Of a stretch of DNA of 64,000 nucleotides, positions 46,620-58,338 are shown piece after piece. The stretch is from positions 41,148,007-41,212,006 of the forward strand of contig CALNVZ010003426.1 of assembly GCA_940671915.1 (NCBI GenBank), written 5' to 3'. The position numbers and the translations under genes are program-made. Below the pieces are notes generated by a model, which did not search any database, was not told the origin of the DNA, and saw only the letters and a list, made by a program, of their open reading frames with translations. Each line of letters begins with the position of its first letter. The first letter of the stretch is position 1. The DNA is from Paracentrotus lividus. Lineage: Eukaryota; Echinodermata; Echinoidea; Camarodonta; Echinidae.

Positions 46620-48837
46620 GATAGAGAGTTATAGCATATATCACACTGTATGTGACACGAAAGCAGTATGTTTCCTGTAATTGATTCCTAAAACTTTAGT
46701 TCAAAATCGTGAAGTAAACATCAAAAGTACAATGAATACTACGCAATAAAATATCTTGCTGTCTAAAATGAAATAAGTCGCTATGACATTGGGTAAAACA
46801 AATATAAAAACAAAAACCAGAAGACAAATTTACACAAACAGAAAAAAAAAAACAATAGGATTTTAATACCTTTAAAAAAAAAGAACATGTTTGCTTAGAT
46901 GTAGGCCTACATTGTATTATTTATTAGCTGCATTGTAAAAGCACAACAAACAATGGAGAATGGTAGCCTAATTCTCGTAATACATTTGAAACTGGAATGC
47001 AGACTCTGTTGGTACAAGAATGAACTGCATTCTGTCCCATGGTTGTTGCCTTTATTTTCAAAACTCTGCTCTTATAAAATTATAACAATTAAATACACTA
47101 CAAACCTATTTTTACAATGTACATCAGAAAAGAACTGTCAGAATTGCAGGCTAACAGTGCCATTATTCGTACCAAGGTACATGTAGTCTACACCAAAGGA
47201 AGTCGCCTTTTATAACATCAGTCATAAACACATGACATACATTTTGTAAATTGAAAACAAAAATGAACTAAAAATAGAATTTTCCAATTGCGCCTTACAT
47301 GAGGGTATATTCATCAGTCGCTAAAAAGTTTTTATTGTTGCCACGGCTTTTATGAACATACCGTACCAAGAGTTTTCAAATGGGAGGTGCTGCGAATACA
47401 GACTAACCTTTCTTACACAAAACAACATTCTGGAGTTCAGCCCAAACCAATGGATTCCATACGCATAAAAATACATATAATCTGTACATATACAACAACT
47501 GTAATCTTAGACAGTTGTTTTTATATTTTTTAGTGTGTATAGGCCTAGGACTTTTGTCGTAAATCTCAAATACATACACTAATAGTAAACATTATGATCA
47601 GGATAAGATCAGTTTTTATAGTTTTGTTTGTTTCCCTTTAATATGAATGTGACTTGCTGATCAATGGTTGAATTGAGTTAGTGCATATCTAGAGACTTAT
47701 TTCGATGTAAAATCTAAATACATAGGCCACACTGGAAATTAGATGCATTTTTATTTGCTTTCCTCCTTGCGGTTATGAATTGCTGTTACTATTTAATGCG
47801 GACATAAGTCTAGGCAGGCTGGAGGTACAGGAAAATAACAAAAGAATTCCATGGATGATAGGCCCTACAGGTACAATTTCTGCCATCAAGATCTTCATTT
47901 CAAGGTTAAACAAAAAAAATGAATTTGATATGCGTAAGATAGGTATTAAAACTCAACTTCATTTTGGAGGTGGTAACAAAAAAAATACTAGTTAACTAAT
48001 TAATTTTTTTTCATGTTTAGAGTCCTAAAAGTATCATGTAGGCCCTGTAATACTGTTCATGGGACAATTTGCCTAGAGGCTAGATAAGAATTTACATTAT
48101 TGTAGCAATGTTTGTATGAGGGTGTGACTATGCTCACAATATCTAATGCAAATCTAATATTTAAGGTATTGTTTATCAGCACAAAAAATAACAAGAAACC
48201 GTGCCTACATCTGGATGTGCATAATTTTGTTCTCAAAGACAACATTTCATTTGCTGATAGTTTTACTTTCACAAAATGAATGCTTGTAAGGAAATCGGAT
48301 TTTTACCACAATAAATGAATAAACAAACTTGACAATTCGAGCGATTTGCTATACAAAAATTGATCGATACTGTTCGATACTATTGATATTATCGCAAATT
48401 TTAAGGGTCAATAAGGTCAAATTGTCGCAAGCTCCACTTCCGTTAGGTAAAATGAATGCGTGCGTAAGCGCCATTTGTATAACGTACGGATTGATTTCAG
48501 CTTTTTTTTGAAGAGCCCATTTTTTGGGGCGGTTTAGTGGGGCTGTCAAATTTCACACTTAGGGGAGTGCTGAGGTGCCTGGAATTTCTTATGTGCGTCC
48601 ACACTTATTTTTAGGTTTTATAGGCCGAAAGATAAAAATAAATGACTTTAATTTTTGTCTTAATGAAGATTCTCTTTCGTTTGGAGCGTCCCCTAATAAA
48701 GACAAATAAATGGTAATTGCTTGATTTAGCGCGCGTATTAATTTAGGCATTTAATATTCAACGCGCGCGCATAGCTAGCTGCGCTATTTTTATCAGTTAT
48801 TCTCGACGCGAGATGAACTCATCGTATTCATTACAAC
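46620..48837. other. AT-rich intron-like sequence
   Basis: No exon was recognised. Near 48,720-48,810 there is a CpG-containing patch (GCGCGC words) inside otherwise AT-rich DNA. Confidence 0.45.
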
Positions 48838-48945
48838 ACACGCAATTCATGAGTTAAGGGTTGGTCTTTTACAAACATGTCATGTGTGAATGGGCCAACT
48901 TTTACCAGATTTTCACAGTTAAAATACAATGTTCATGTGTACACA
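48838..48945. repeat. Dispersed repeat, inverted relative of 44,165-44,300
   Basis: GCAATTCATGAGTTAAGGGT, TGGTCTTTTACAAACATG, TGTGAATGGGCCAACTTTT and GATTTTCACAGTTAAA are the reverse complement of the series at 44,165-44,300. The two copies are 4.6 kb apart. Confidence 0.75.
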
Positions 48946-50150
48946 AGACTCAAAAGGTAGTGCTGCCATATTTTCTGTTATTTTTAAGCCAGGTTAGTGT
49001 ACAAAAACATGTACAATGTAGTTTTCCTATATCTGAAATCTTCTGAAGGATCATTGGAGCAAAGATTGGTGAAATGTAAATCCAGAAATCCTTTTCAGTC
49101 ACCTGGGATTAATTCCTTAATCTTTAATGCTTTCAATTCATTAATCTGATTACATGTAGTAGAGTCACTTGATTCAAAATCACTGGCATGGATGTAATAC
49201 ATGGGTTTTCCCTACAAAAGATATTACCACTGTTGTACATGTACATGTACAGTTGTACTTTTGTACTTTTCTTGCAAAGTCTTTGAAGGGGTTCCTTGAA
49301 TCTCTTTTCAGAGAAAGATATGAAATACAAGTATAAAGTTTGGACAAAATGATTTTTAAAACAAAGATTTATAAAAAATGGCTTGGCATAAAATTTAAAA
49401 AGTCAAGATTACATTTAAAAAAAATGAACATTGTGTGTGGGTGAAAACAATATGTGTAGTCACAGACTTGTGAGTTGATGGAATGTTGTAGTTTGTCATT
49501 CAATGGTATTGGGGTATTGTACATGTAGGGTGATCTACATTGAAAAAGTACAGTCATGTACATTTTGGATGATTCCCATGTAGATTTTACCAAACCCCAA
49601 GCACATTTAGTCCATGTTAATCCAGTGAATTTACAATTTACTTTTGAATAATAACTGGTAAATTCATTCATAAAACGAAGGTAACTTTCAAATTTCATTA
49701 CATACATGTACTACATGTAAACAAATTAAACGATAAAAAGGATTTTGGTTCCTGACCAAATTGACAAAATACAAGCAATATTGAAAGTGAAAATATGCAA
49801 TCATATATCCGTTATAACAAAAAGCCCTGTGATCTGATCAAAGTTCAGAGTTCACTTGAGTACATTTCCTGTTTGCACAATGAGGTGTGCTAAATATCTG
49901 CTGCAGAGTTTTAATCAAGAGCAGTGATTTATTAATCAAATATTAGTTTTGATAATTGAATTCTGTTTTTACCACTCCTATGTTCATACATGTGTGTATG
50001 CCTGGGCTAATACATTGTAGATACTATGGATGGTTGTGAGATGGAAAAAAGAGAGAAATGTCGGTCACGCATTATAAAGAAAAAAAGAAAACACAAAAGA
50101 AAGGAGAAAAATATAAATATTTGGCTCTACTTTTCACTTATCATATGATC
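48946..50150. other. AT-rich intron-like sequence
   Basis: Contains ACATGT microsatellites (49,236-49,250) and a purine-rich patch near 50,045-50,110. No exon was seen. Confidence 0.45.
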
Positions 50151-50151
50151 A

Positions 50152-50331
50152 GGGCCCCATTGCATGAAAGAGTTTAAAATGTACAATTAACTTTGCCATT
50201 AATGGTAACTACATGTAGGCCTACCATGGTAACCTTGCTCAACAGCCAATCAAAATGCAGTATTTCATTAAAGTATACCATTGATGGCAAAATTAATAAT
50301 AGTACATGTAACTCATTATTCAACAGGGCCC
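50152..50331. mobile_element. MITE, GGGCCC/CAACAGCCAATC family, copy 3
   Basis: The ends GGGCCCCATTGCATGAAAG and AACAGGGCCC are inverted. The interior carries AATGGTAAC, CTCAACAGCCAATCAAAATG and TACCATTGATGGCAAA, shared with copies at 3,290 and 3,640. Confidence 0.8.
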
Positions 50332-51799
50332 AGGCCTGCCCATGGATATCCTGTATAGAAGCCTATTAAAATTATTAATAAAAAAAAAAAAAATTAAAAC
50401 ATGGCTATTGGAACTATACATGTATGTCATGTCTCAAGGATAGCCTTTACAAATGTAGCCCAGGTAATGGGCACTGATATTGTCGTCATGACGATCATTA
50501 TTCATGATGCCTGGAATCATTTCCTGAGAGTATTACTCTATGCTTATAGCCAAAAGGGTATTCTCTCTGTGTAGAGTATGTATGTGAGTTTATAGGATCC
50601 TTTTGGCGCTAAACATGCTTTTTGATGAGGGTGTGAAGTAGATCTATAGGAATTTATTAATTCATCAGACTGGATACCTCATGTCTCTGGGGCTCAAGGC
50701 TAGATCCCTTTGCAGGAACCTTTTGTCCGCAGTACATGTAGGCGGTGCTGAACCAGCGCACTATTTCTGATAGATCTGACGAATTGGCGAGAGTGAAAAA
50801 TACCAACCTTTTTTTGTATTTCTGTCAAGTAGGCCTGACGAGCTTAATTGGGTGAAATCTGAGACCAAATCACTGAGCTTATTTTCAAACTTTCAGAGCT
50901 TGTTTTGCGGTTTTTATTTCGAAATAGCCTTGAAATTGAGAGGTGCCACACTATACTTTAAACCTAACACAATCTGGTCATGCATGTTTGTGGAAGCTTC
51001 AAGTTGGGTCATTTAACTGAATCTTGAGCTTTAGCTCGAGCTGGTGTACATGTAGCATCAACTGTGCTTAACTTTGGGTATTTCCCTACTGATCTACCTC
51101 CAATACAATACAGGAGTCTAAATCACAAGATTATTAGAGCATACATGTAGTATCATTGTAGGCATAGGTAGTAGAAGTACATGTATAGATCTACATCTAG
51201 TCTTCACCCCTGGCATTTTGTTGAAGTGTCAAATAAAGAGTCCCAGATAAGAGTATCCTTGCAGGCTACACCATGGATAGATCAAAACCTTACATTTTCA
51301 TCAGACTCACAGATTACAAATTTGTGTGAAACAAATATACATTGTACAGTAGGCTATTTTATTGGCTATTTACTTGGCGTCAAGTAATGTATGAGAACCA
51401 GTCGCAAGTTACCAGATACAATGTACATGTACACATCACAAACTCATAAATTGCTGACATGTTTGTAGTGTAATCAAATTGCAATTCAAACAATAGGGTA
51501 GACCTACATGTAGACCTATACAAATTTGATTAAATTTTTGCTATGTTACAAATTTGCAAGGTTGCAACAAATACATAATATTCAGTAGTTGCGTAATTGA
51601 GTTTTAGAGACAAAAGGGAGCCTTGTCTCACAGACAGTGACCGTCACAGTGTTCCGCCTTTCATAATACCTCTCATATTTAGTATCCATGAATTTTAATT
51701 AATGTTCATCGAGGGATGGAAACTGAGAAATCAATAAATCATTGTTAGAATCAGGTTTCTGGAACAATGTCAATGAAATGGGTAGTCAGCTGTGATGGG

Positions 51800-51890
51800 A
51801 GTGAAAACAGTGGATTTAGGCATCGGGGGTTGAGCTGTGAAACCAGAAGTTTCAGGGTTCAAAACCTAGTTGAGGCGCTGTTTGCAAACC
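51800..51890 (+). mobile_element. tRNA-like SINE fragment
   Basis: TGGATTTAGGCATCGGGGG and CAGGGTTCAAAACCTAG resemble A- and B-box regions. It has no tRNA fold that I can complete. Confidence 0.35.
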
Positions 51891-52309
51891 TCACCAAGTT
51901 TTTCAATTAGATTTGAAGCTTTGTATAATTGTATGAATTTTCCCCATGTTTAAATACTCCTACATTGTAATATGAACTGCCTCAAGCTGAAAACCACCTC
52001 ATGAGTTTTGGTTGTGTATGATAATTGTTGGTACTGGTAGTTGTACCAGTGTCAGAAGTTTCATTGATGGAGAGTATTGCAGGGTCATAATTGTTGATGT
52101 TGACATAGTTTTTATTCCTTTTCTGCTAATTTTCAGAACTAAATGACATTGCAATTATTTAACTTTTAACTCACTTCAAAGCTTTAATAGCAAGCAATGT
52201 ATTATGAGCAAGTTTTTTATTGCTAAATTACAAATCCAATAGAAAACAGTTTAGCTTTTGAATAAAGACATTATTTCAATTTCAATTTAATCTTTATTTC
52301 TATTTGCAG

Positions 52310-53710
52310 TCATTCACCAAGTTGTTGTCGTACTCACCTCGACTGCCTCTCTTGTAGTCTTAGTCCTAGCCACTTTCGTATGTGGAATGTGTTACTGCTT
52401 CGGGGGATCCAAACCAGATTACGACGATGACGATGTGACAACAGGCTTCAGAAGCTCAGACCAGGAACAGAAATGGCCGATCTTAAACCGTTCGGCCTCC
52501 TTAGGAGATAGAGGGGCCAAGAATGCTGCCAGGAACCAGTCACCGGTGTTTGTAAATCAATCAAGTTTAAGGTTAGTTTGGTGTTTATTGTTTTATCTAT
52601 TTTTGGTATTCAGTAAAACTAGGATATTTATGCTTACAGTATATCATCATTTGATAATTTAAAGTCCAAAGTTATATGTATCTTTCCTAGTGGAGAAATA
52701 TGCTTGCATGCTTTGCTAGTCCACTGCTGGGGGTGTATTCCCCGGACAAACATGCTGTGTATTTATATAAGGGCTTTTATTCGGACAAAGCTGGACCAGG
52801 GCCCGTATTCCATAAAAGCATGAAATTTAAGCATTTTTGCTTATCTTTAAAATGCGTATTTCATAAATACGCCTTACTAAGAATTCTGTCCAAGGCCATT
52901 TTTGGTAGTGAAGCATAAATTCTTAGATTTTTGCGAAGTCAAAAGTCTTAAATGGAATTGCGCCTTCAAATCGCACATAAAAAATGAGAATTTTATCCTA
53001 ACTTTAAGCCTACTACCTAGTGGCTTAACTTTTATGTTGATTATATGTCAAGCTCATTTGAGACCACAACAATTAAAAATGACGATATTAATAAAATTCA
53101 GACTTTTGCTTGATGCTTTCTGACCTCAGACAAAGTGCTTAACATGTTTGGTATAGAGGCTAAGAATTTTTTTTTCTTGGACAAAATCTTAGAAAAATAC
53201 ATAGACTTAAGACAAATTGCTTAAGTATAGTTTATGGAATACGGGCCCAGTCCTTTGTGTAGATTTTTCTTATAATTTGGTAGAGAAGTGGAAATTAGAA
53301 ATGCAATTTGTTTGCGACCAGAATAACCTGGAAGGTTTACACCTCAGTTATACTCTCATGAATGTATATCTACACCAAGATATTTATTTATTATTTCTTT
53401 AATTTGGTCGTATTTGAGTTGTGTCATACTCAAATGTTGTCGGCCTTGAGTTTCTTGTCAGTGTGAATTCTAGGGGGCATTTCATCCACCAGTTTCCATA
53501 GTAAAATTAGCTTCTCGTCCAATCAAAATTAAATAAAGATGTCAAATATTACAACTTGTCAGACAAGAAATGTTGATGAAATGCTCTCCAGGTATTTTGC
53601 ATTGGCATTCAGGTAAACTTTCACAGACCGCATTCAGAGAATATCCATCTGGCATGCAAGGTGTTAATCAGATACTGACAGCTGAGGAACCTTCTGATAG
53701 AGAGCTCTAG
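52310..53710 (+). CDS. C-terminal part of a single-pass membrane protein (2 exons)
   Basis: Exon 52,310-52,571 (acceptor CTATTTGCAG, donor AG|GTTAGT) encodes a hydrophobic segment, VVVVLTSTASLVVLVLATFV, followed by CGMCYCF and an acidic DYDDDD patch. A hydrophilic tail (FRSSDQEQKWPILNRSASLG...) follows. Exon 53,638-53,710 (acceptor CCGCATTCAG) completes the split codon as Arg and adds EYPSGMQGVNQILTAEEPSD-REL, then TAG. This acceptor was chosen because the nearby CACAG site gives a less protein-like tail. Membrane-proximal cysteines may be palmitoylated (inference). With a cytoplasmic tail of about 85 residues it looks like the end of a type I receptor or adhesion protein. The exon starts in phase 1, so more upstream exons exist, possibly including 32,537-32,734. 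The family is not recognised. Confidence 0.7.
52799..53248. mobile_element. MITE with GGGCCCGTATTCCATAAA ends (450 bp)
   Basis: The left GGGCCCGTATTCCATAAA and right TTTATGGAATACGGGCCC ends are perfect inverted repeats. CAG/CAG-type flanks are ambiguous. Subterminal TTAAGCA/TGCTTAA words repeat in both orientations. It lies in the last intron of the membrane-protein gene. Confidence 0.8.
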
Positions 53711-54170
53711 ACCTTGATCAAGGTTCATTCATTGATTGAATAGATTTATTTTTGTCAATTATTTCGTTTTTTTTCAGTCGAGAGTTTCTTCAAGGTGCAG
53801 GTGATTGATTTGCTCACCTTTTGCCAGATTCGTAGAAAAAAAGTCAACCTCTTAATAAATTGTGCGCTGCATCTGAATGGTTTGAAGGAGAATTGTTGGT
53901 CAAGGCAATGGATTGATTAGGCACATCTACATCATCCCGAATTTCCAAATTGACGCCCTACTTTTGATCCGGCAACCCTCACCATATCCCGATCAGAGCT
54001 AGCTCCAGATTATTTTTCAATGTGGGCTCAATTAGGAGGCTATTTGTGGGCTTTATTTTAGTTTCAAGTCAACTTTAGGGGGGGGGGGGTAAAATTTGGG
54101 GCATATCAGGACAATTACTCCCCAGAAATATGGTTATAGGGTTAGGTGTAGATTTCGGTGGTAGATTTTT
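53711..54170 (+). other. 3' flank of the membrane-protein gene
   Basis: Likely 3' UTR and flank. A G-run lies at 54,078-54,087. No close canonical AATAAA directly after the stop was singled out, so the transcript end is uncertain. Confidence 0.35.
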
Positions 54171-54172
54171 TG

Positions 54173-54261
54173 CGGGGGTAATTGTCCAGGAGGTAAATGT
54201 CTGGGGGTAATTGTCCAGGGGGTAATTGTCCAGGGGGTTATTGTCCAGGGGGTAATTGTCC
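54173..54261. repeat. 15-bp tandem repeat GGGGGTAATTGTCCA
   Basis: About five units in a row, some with one or two changes. The inverted word AGGACAATTACTCCCC lies at about 54,108-54,123, so the array can fold back on it. Confidence 0.8.
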
Positions 54262-54524
54262 TAAAACCAATTTTGGGTAAATTTGTGGATTAGCAGGCTA
54301 TTTTGCAGACCTGTGAGGACACACTCAGGGTTTTAGTTTTGGATAATTTAATTATGATGTCTAATCGCAATCAAAATTTTGCACACTGCTGTATACTTTA
54401 TAGCGTCCAAATTGCATGAAGTGCACAAGCTCTGTAGCCCCTGGAGGCTGAATTCCAAGGTCGTTTGCAAAAATGTGCGACTTGGGCTGATGTGGAGTGG
54501 GCTTCTTGAATCTCAAGCTTTTTC

Positions 54525-54710
54525 CTGAGGATGGCTGATTTTGTTAAGAATCTCAAGATTGAGCAAACTGATGTGGAAGCAGCTAGCTATTGAGGGTATT
54601 GTTGGCTGAGAGGCAGAAGGCTAGATTTACAAATGTATGTCAAGTTAGAATCTCGAGATTGAGGAAAATTGGGCTGATGTGGAACCAGCTGCTGAGAGCC
54701 ATAAGGCTAG
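54525..54710. repeat. Diverged direct duplication
   Basis: Two units share GAATCTCAAGATTGAG / GAATCTCGAGATTGAG, CTGATGTGGAAGCAGCT / GCTGATGTGGAACCAGCT and GGCTGAGAGGCAGAAGGCTAG / GCTGAGAGCCATAAGGCTAG. The period is about 105 bases. Confidence 0.6.
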
Positions 54711-54924
54711 TTCTTGGTCAACTGTTTTTTAAGTCCTTCTTGCTCTGAATAGGCAATTTATTTTCTTTTGACTTATAACTGAATTGTAAATGTACCTGGA
54801 ACATTCATAATTTGGTTACAAGTCAGATGACAGGAATTTATTACCAAAATAGCTTTTCCATTCATATGATTTGAGTAGCACTTCAGATGCTCAGTCACCA
54901 CCGACGACTTAAAGATTAGATATT

Positions 54925-55195
54925 AAATTTTTTTTGGTTTTAGTGGTCTTCAATGTTTCACTATTTGTTTGCTATTAAATGTACCTGTATGGTGGACACA
55001 CATATGTAAATGTACATGTGGGTCAATAAGCATGTTAATAAGCTGAAACCCATACTTCAAAATAAGATTTTTTTTTATTTTTGGTTTTGGGGTCTTGAAC
55101 ATTTCACTATTTGTTTGCCATTAACGCTACATGTACCTGCATGGTGAACACGCATGTGGGTCAATATGAGCGTGTCAATAAGCTGAAGCCTATGT
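54925..55195. repeat. Direct duplication, period about 145
   Basis: Units from about 54,933 and 55,078 share TTTTTGGTTTT, TTTCACTATTTGTTTGC, ACCTG-ATGGTG-ACAC, CATGTGGGTCAATA and CAATAAGCTGAA blocks in order. Confidence 0.75.
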
Positions 55196-55914
55196 ATACC
55201 TATGCGAGCCAAAGATACCTAGGCAGGGGACGCATGATGGAGTAATTACGATTTACCTATAGATGCGCTGAAGCAGGAGACTAAATATTGAATATTTTCC
55301 ACCAGATGAGCTTTTAATTATTAACGATCGGGTTTTAATACCGTCATAGCGTGAAGCCGGCTGGGTAGGCTATAGTAGAACTCCAAGCTGCTAAAGGGGA
55401 AATATATTACCTTTGGTTGAGGCATATGATGGCAGAGGAGACCAAAAGTTCTTGAAATTGATAATGATATTTGTTTATATTCAGGGTGGGTATTTGATGA
55501 TGAGCTGAGAGGAGAGGAGTTGTATGCACTTTTAACACTATTTTTTGGTAGGGTGGGTACATGTAGATACATGTATGTAAAGGAGAGAGGAAGGTACACA
55601 TCTACAATGTATTGTATTCCTGATGCTGAAATATTTATTTGGCTTGGTGATAATTTGTTTATTGTGGAAAAGAGGTATTAGGGAGAATAATTGTTTCCTT
55701 GGCTTATTTTTTTTTATGGGGGGGGGGGGAATGAATTGAGGATGGTAGGGCTCCTACAAAAGCCAGAGATACATCTACATGTACATGTACATGTAATTGA
55801 TTCAATCCCAGAGAGCATTAAATGAGATTTCAATGTGTCCAGAGCATGTCTTATGCATATTGTAGTGGAGTCAAGCATGAGCTATTCCTGTGAATACATT
55901 GTATGTTTGTGGCC

Positions 55915-56530
55915 GCTCAGGACAACTAATTAATTTCGCCAAAATAATAGTGTTAACTACCAAAGCATTTCGTATCATTAAGGTTGAATTCGAAAAACAA
56001 TCAGTTTGTAGTTATGGGTGATTGATTTAATGTTTCACATTTGGTAATCAAAATATTTTCAATTGATGATTGGCCCAATTTAATTCACAATCAATATAAA
56101 GCCTTTATGATAAACACCAGCTAAATGAGCCTTGTTTAATTTGAATAACACCATAGCAACATTGATTTCTGGACAGATGGGTCGCATTTAATACCCAGCA
56201 TTATCAAAAGTGCATTAGGCCAGTCATTTCGTTGTTTTTAATTACGGAAACATGTTCGACCAGCCGCAGAGCTCGACATTTACGAACATTCTGTTTGTTC
56301 TGACGGCATACGCAAACAGTTCCTCTTCAAATATAATAGCAGCTCACATCGACGTAGGCCGTCCCATAACTCTCAGTCTATAGATTTGTCCCAATTATCC
56401 TCTAGTTTATGGCTAGAGAGGTTGCCTAATTGAATTTCTAAGTGGCAATATTAGCGCATATTCGCTGGTGATTAGCCTAGTGGTGACAGCTTGTTGAATT
56501 TGCAGTTCCACTTCAGCTTGCCTCATTATT
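55915..56530. promoter_or_regulatory. Repeat-poor stretch, possible conserved non-coding element
   Basis: This region lacks the microsatellites and MITEs common elsewhere. It is dense in homeodomain-like (TAATTAAT, ATCAATTG, TTAATTC), SOX-like (AACAAT) and PBX/MEIS-like (TGATTGAT, TGACAGC) words. No coding frame is convincing. The regulatory call is an inference from texture only. Confidence 0.3.
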
Positions 56531-57633
56531 CCTCAATTTTTCGCCCACCATCGTTTCCTTCTGGTATCTCGTGTACATGGGTATTGCTTATAAATCGAAT
56601 GAGCAGATGCTAGTTCAAACAGATGCCTTTTGGATACCTTGCAAGTGTGATCACTTTTTAATTCCATCTTCTTTGCAATCATTAATGCTTCTTTTATCTC
56701 ACCATTAGTACGCCATGAACTATTATCGCACAGGGAGAATATGAACTTGAAACATCCCAAAGAATAACATTTACATCAATGATGCACAGTGCTTTCATCG
56801 GGGAAAAGAACTAGATGAGTAGGTTTGCAGTTGTGTTAGTCTTGAGTGATGAGGACAAAATCACCCAGGCCTCCATGTCTGGTGAAATACACTCTCTTTG
56901 AGTAGCGACATCGATGGTGGTTGTACTATGGATGTCTTTGGTTAAGTAAGAAACAGGCATTATCATGTGGGAAAATGATGAGGATTCCTTCTAACTCATA
57001 AAGGCCATCGTGCAGTTTTTGGACCTGGTGAATTACATTTCAGTGAAGACGACCACACCATGCTTCTGGTGTTGTACTTTTTCTTTGCCACAATTTTATG
57101 TATGGGTCCACACGATGAGGGTGCATTTTAAGAGTCACGTTTCCAACATTGTGCTTCTAAATTAGACAAGAACTCTTTGTTTTGGAAGTTGGACACCATA
57201 GTCAGCAAAACTAAACGTGAAGATTGTTTTTGGAGTTTGTGAATTGCCTTCAAATGTAGGCGAAGCACAGAGGAGCAGACAACCTTTTGAATTCAGTAGT
57301 GTAGTTTTGTATTGCTCAAACACTGGCTGTGTAAGGGCACGTCTGCAAGTCCCACTTTTCTATCATTAAGAGCAAGAAGTGTGGCCGCAACAACCTGTTT
57401 TTAGAAAACACAAGCTACTTTTTAGTGTAATTGCAGCACCAACACCGATATTCTACACATTGTTGTTTAAAGTTTCTCAAAGCGAAACTGCCAACTGGAC
57501 CTCGCGTAACTCTTGAATTTATTATCGAGGCGGAAGGTCTCTCGAAATTTGTATCGCAATCTGAACATTTGGAACTATACTTTCATTTCGAGCTGAGCTC
57601 AGAAAACAACAAAGCAACCTCGAAGTAATCCTA

Positions 57634-57880
57634 AAGCATTGTTATAAATTGCTTGCCATTGTAGCATATCAAACTTGGATATCACCACATTTCAGTATTT
57701 TTGAAGCTGTACAACCCATCTTGTGTTTAAAATGTTCTTTTCCTGAAAACTGGAAGAAATCCTCTAGCATTATTGGCTTGCCATTATAAGCTTGGAGACC
57801 TCAACATTTCAGTCCGTTTGAAAGTCTGAAAGCTGTACAAATCTTTATTGTGTTCAAACTCTTCTTTTCCTGAAAAGAAG
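57634..57880. repeat. Direct duplication, period about 130
   Basis: Two units share GGCTTGCCATT / TGCTTGCCATT, ACATTTCAGT, GAAAGCTGTACAA, TTGTGTT-AAA and TCTTTTCCTGAAAA in the same order. Confidence 0.7.
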
Positions 57881-58338
57881 ATCCTTTTAATATGTAGTTC
57901 CTGTAAATTGATTTCTGCAACTTTAGAAGGTATCATCTAAGAATCTTCAAGGCTCTTCTCATTGACACAGTTGGTGACATCTAGCTAAGATGTGAACATA
58001 GCGGATGAGCAAATCTTGAAAAATATTGTGGGATCAAAAAGAAAGTGGAAAAAGGATGTGTGATGGACAAGTTTAATGTGTCTGTCAGATGACGAAAGTA
58101 CACTTTAACACACTTTTCTTTGTTCTTTGATAGACAAGTTGCATGTGTGTTAATACCGATGACAAAAGTATACTTGAAATTTCTTTTGTTTTTACTGCTT
58201 TGTGGAGCTATTCAAGTGGCAATTGGATTGTCCAGTTTCAAGAGAGAGATACATTACAGACAAATACAGAACAGAATATTTTCATGGCAGTTTTCGGTTT
58301 CTATATTCAGTCTTCTAGTCTTTAAAGAAAAATTTTAA

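Noticed and set aside
52275-52309. LINE tail (TTCAATTTCAATTT) at the membrane exon acceptor
   Set aside because: It is only a short T-rich repeat, with no RT sequence nearby; it serves adequately as a polypyrimidine tract.
56533-57628. Frames of 75 (minus) and 65 (plus) codons
   Set aside because: No splice sites, motif or neighbouring exons support them; only the general repeat-poor texture is notable.
58120-58338. Hydrophobic 72-codon frame resembling a membrane peptide
   Set aside because: T-rich DNA gives hydrophobic residues by chance, and the frame lacks start or splice context.
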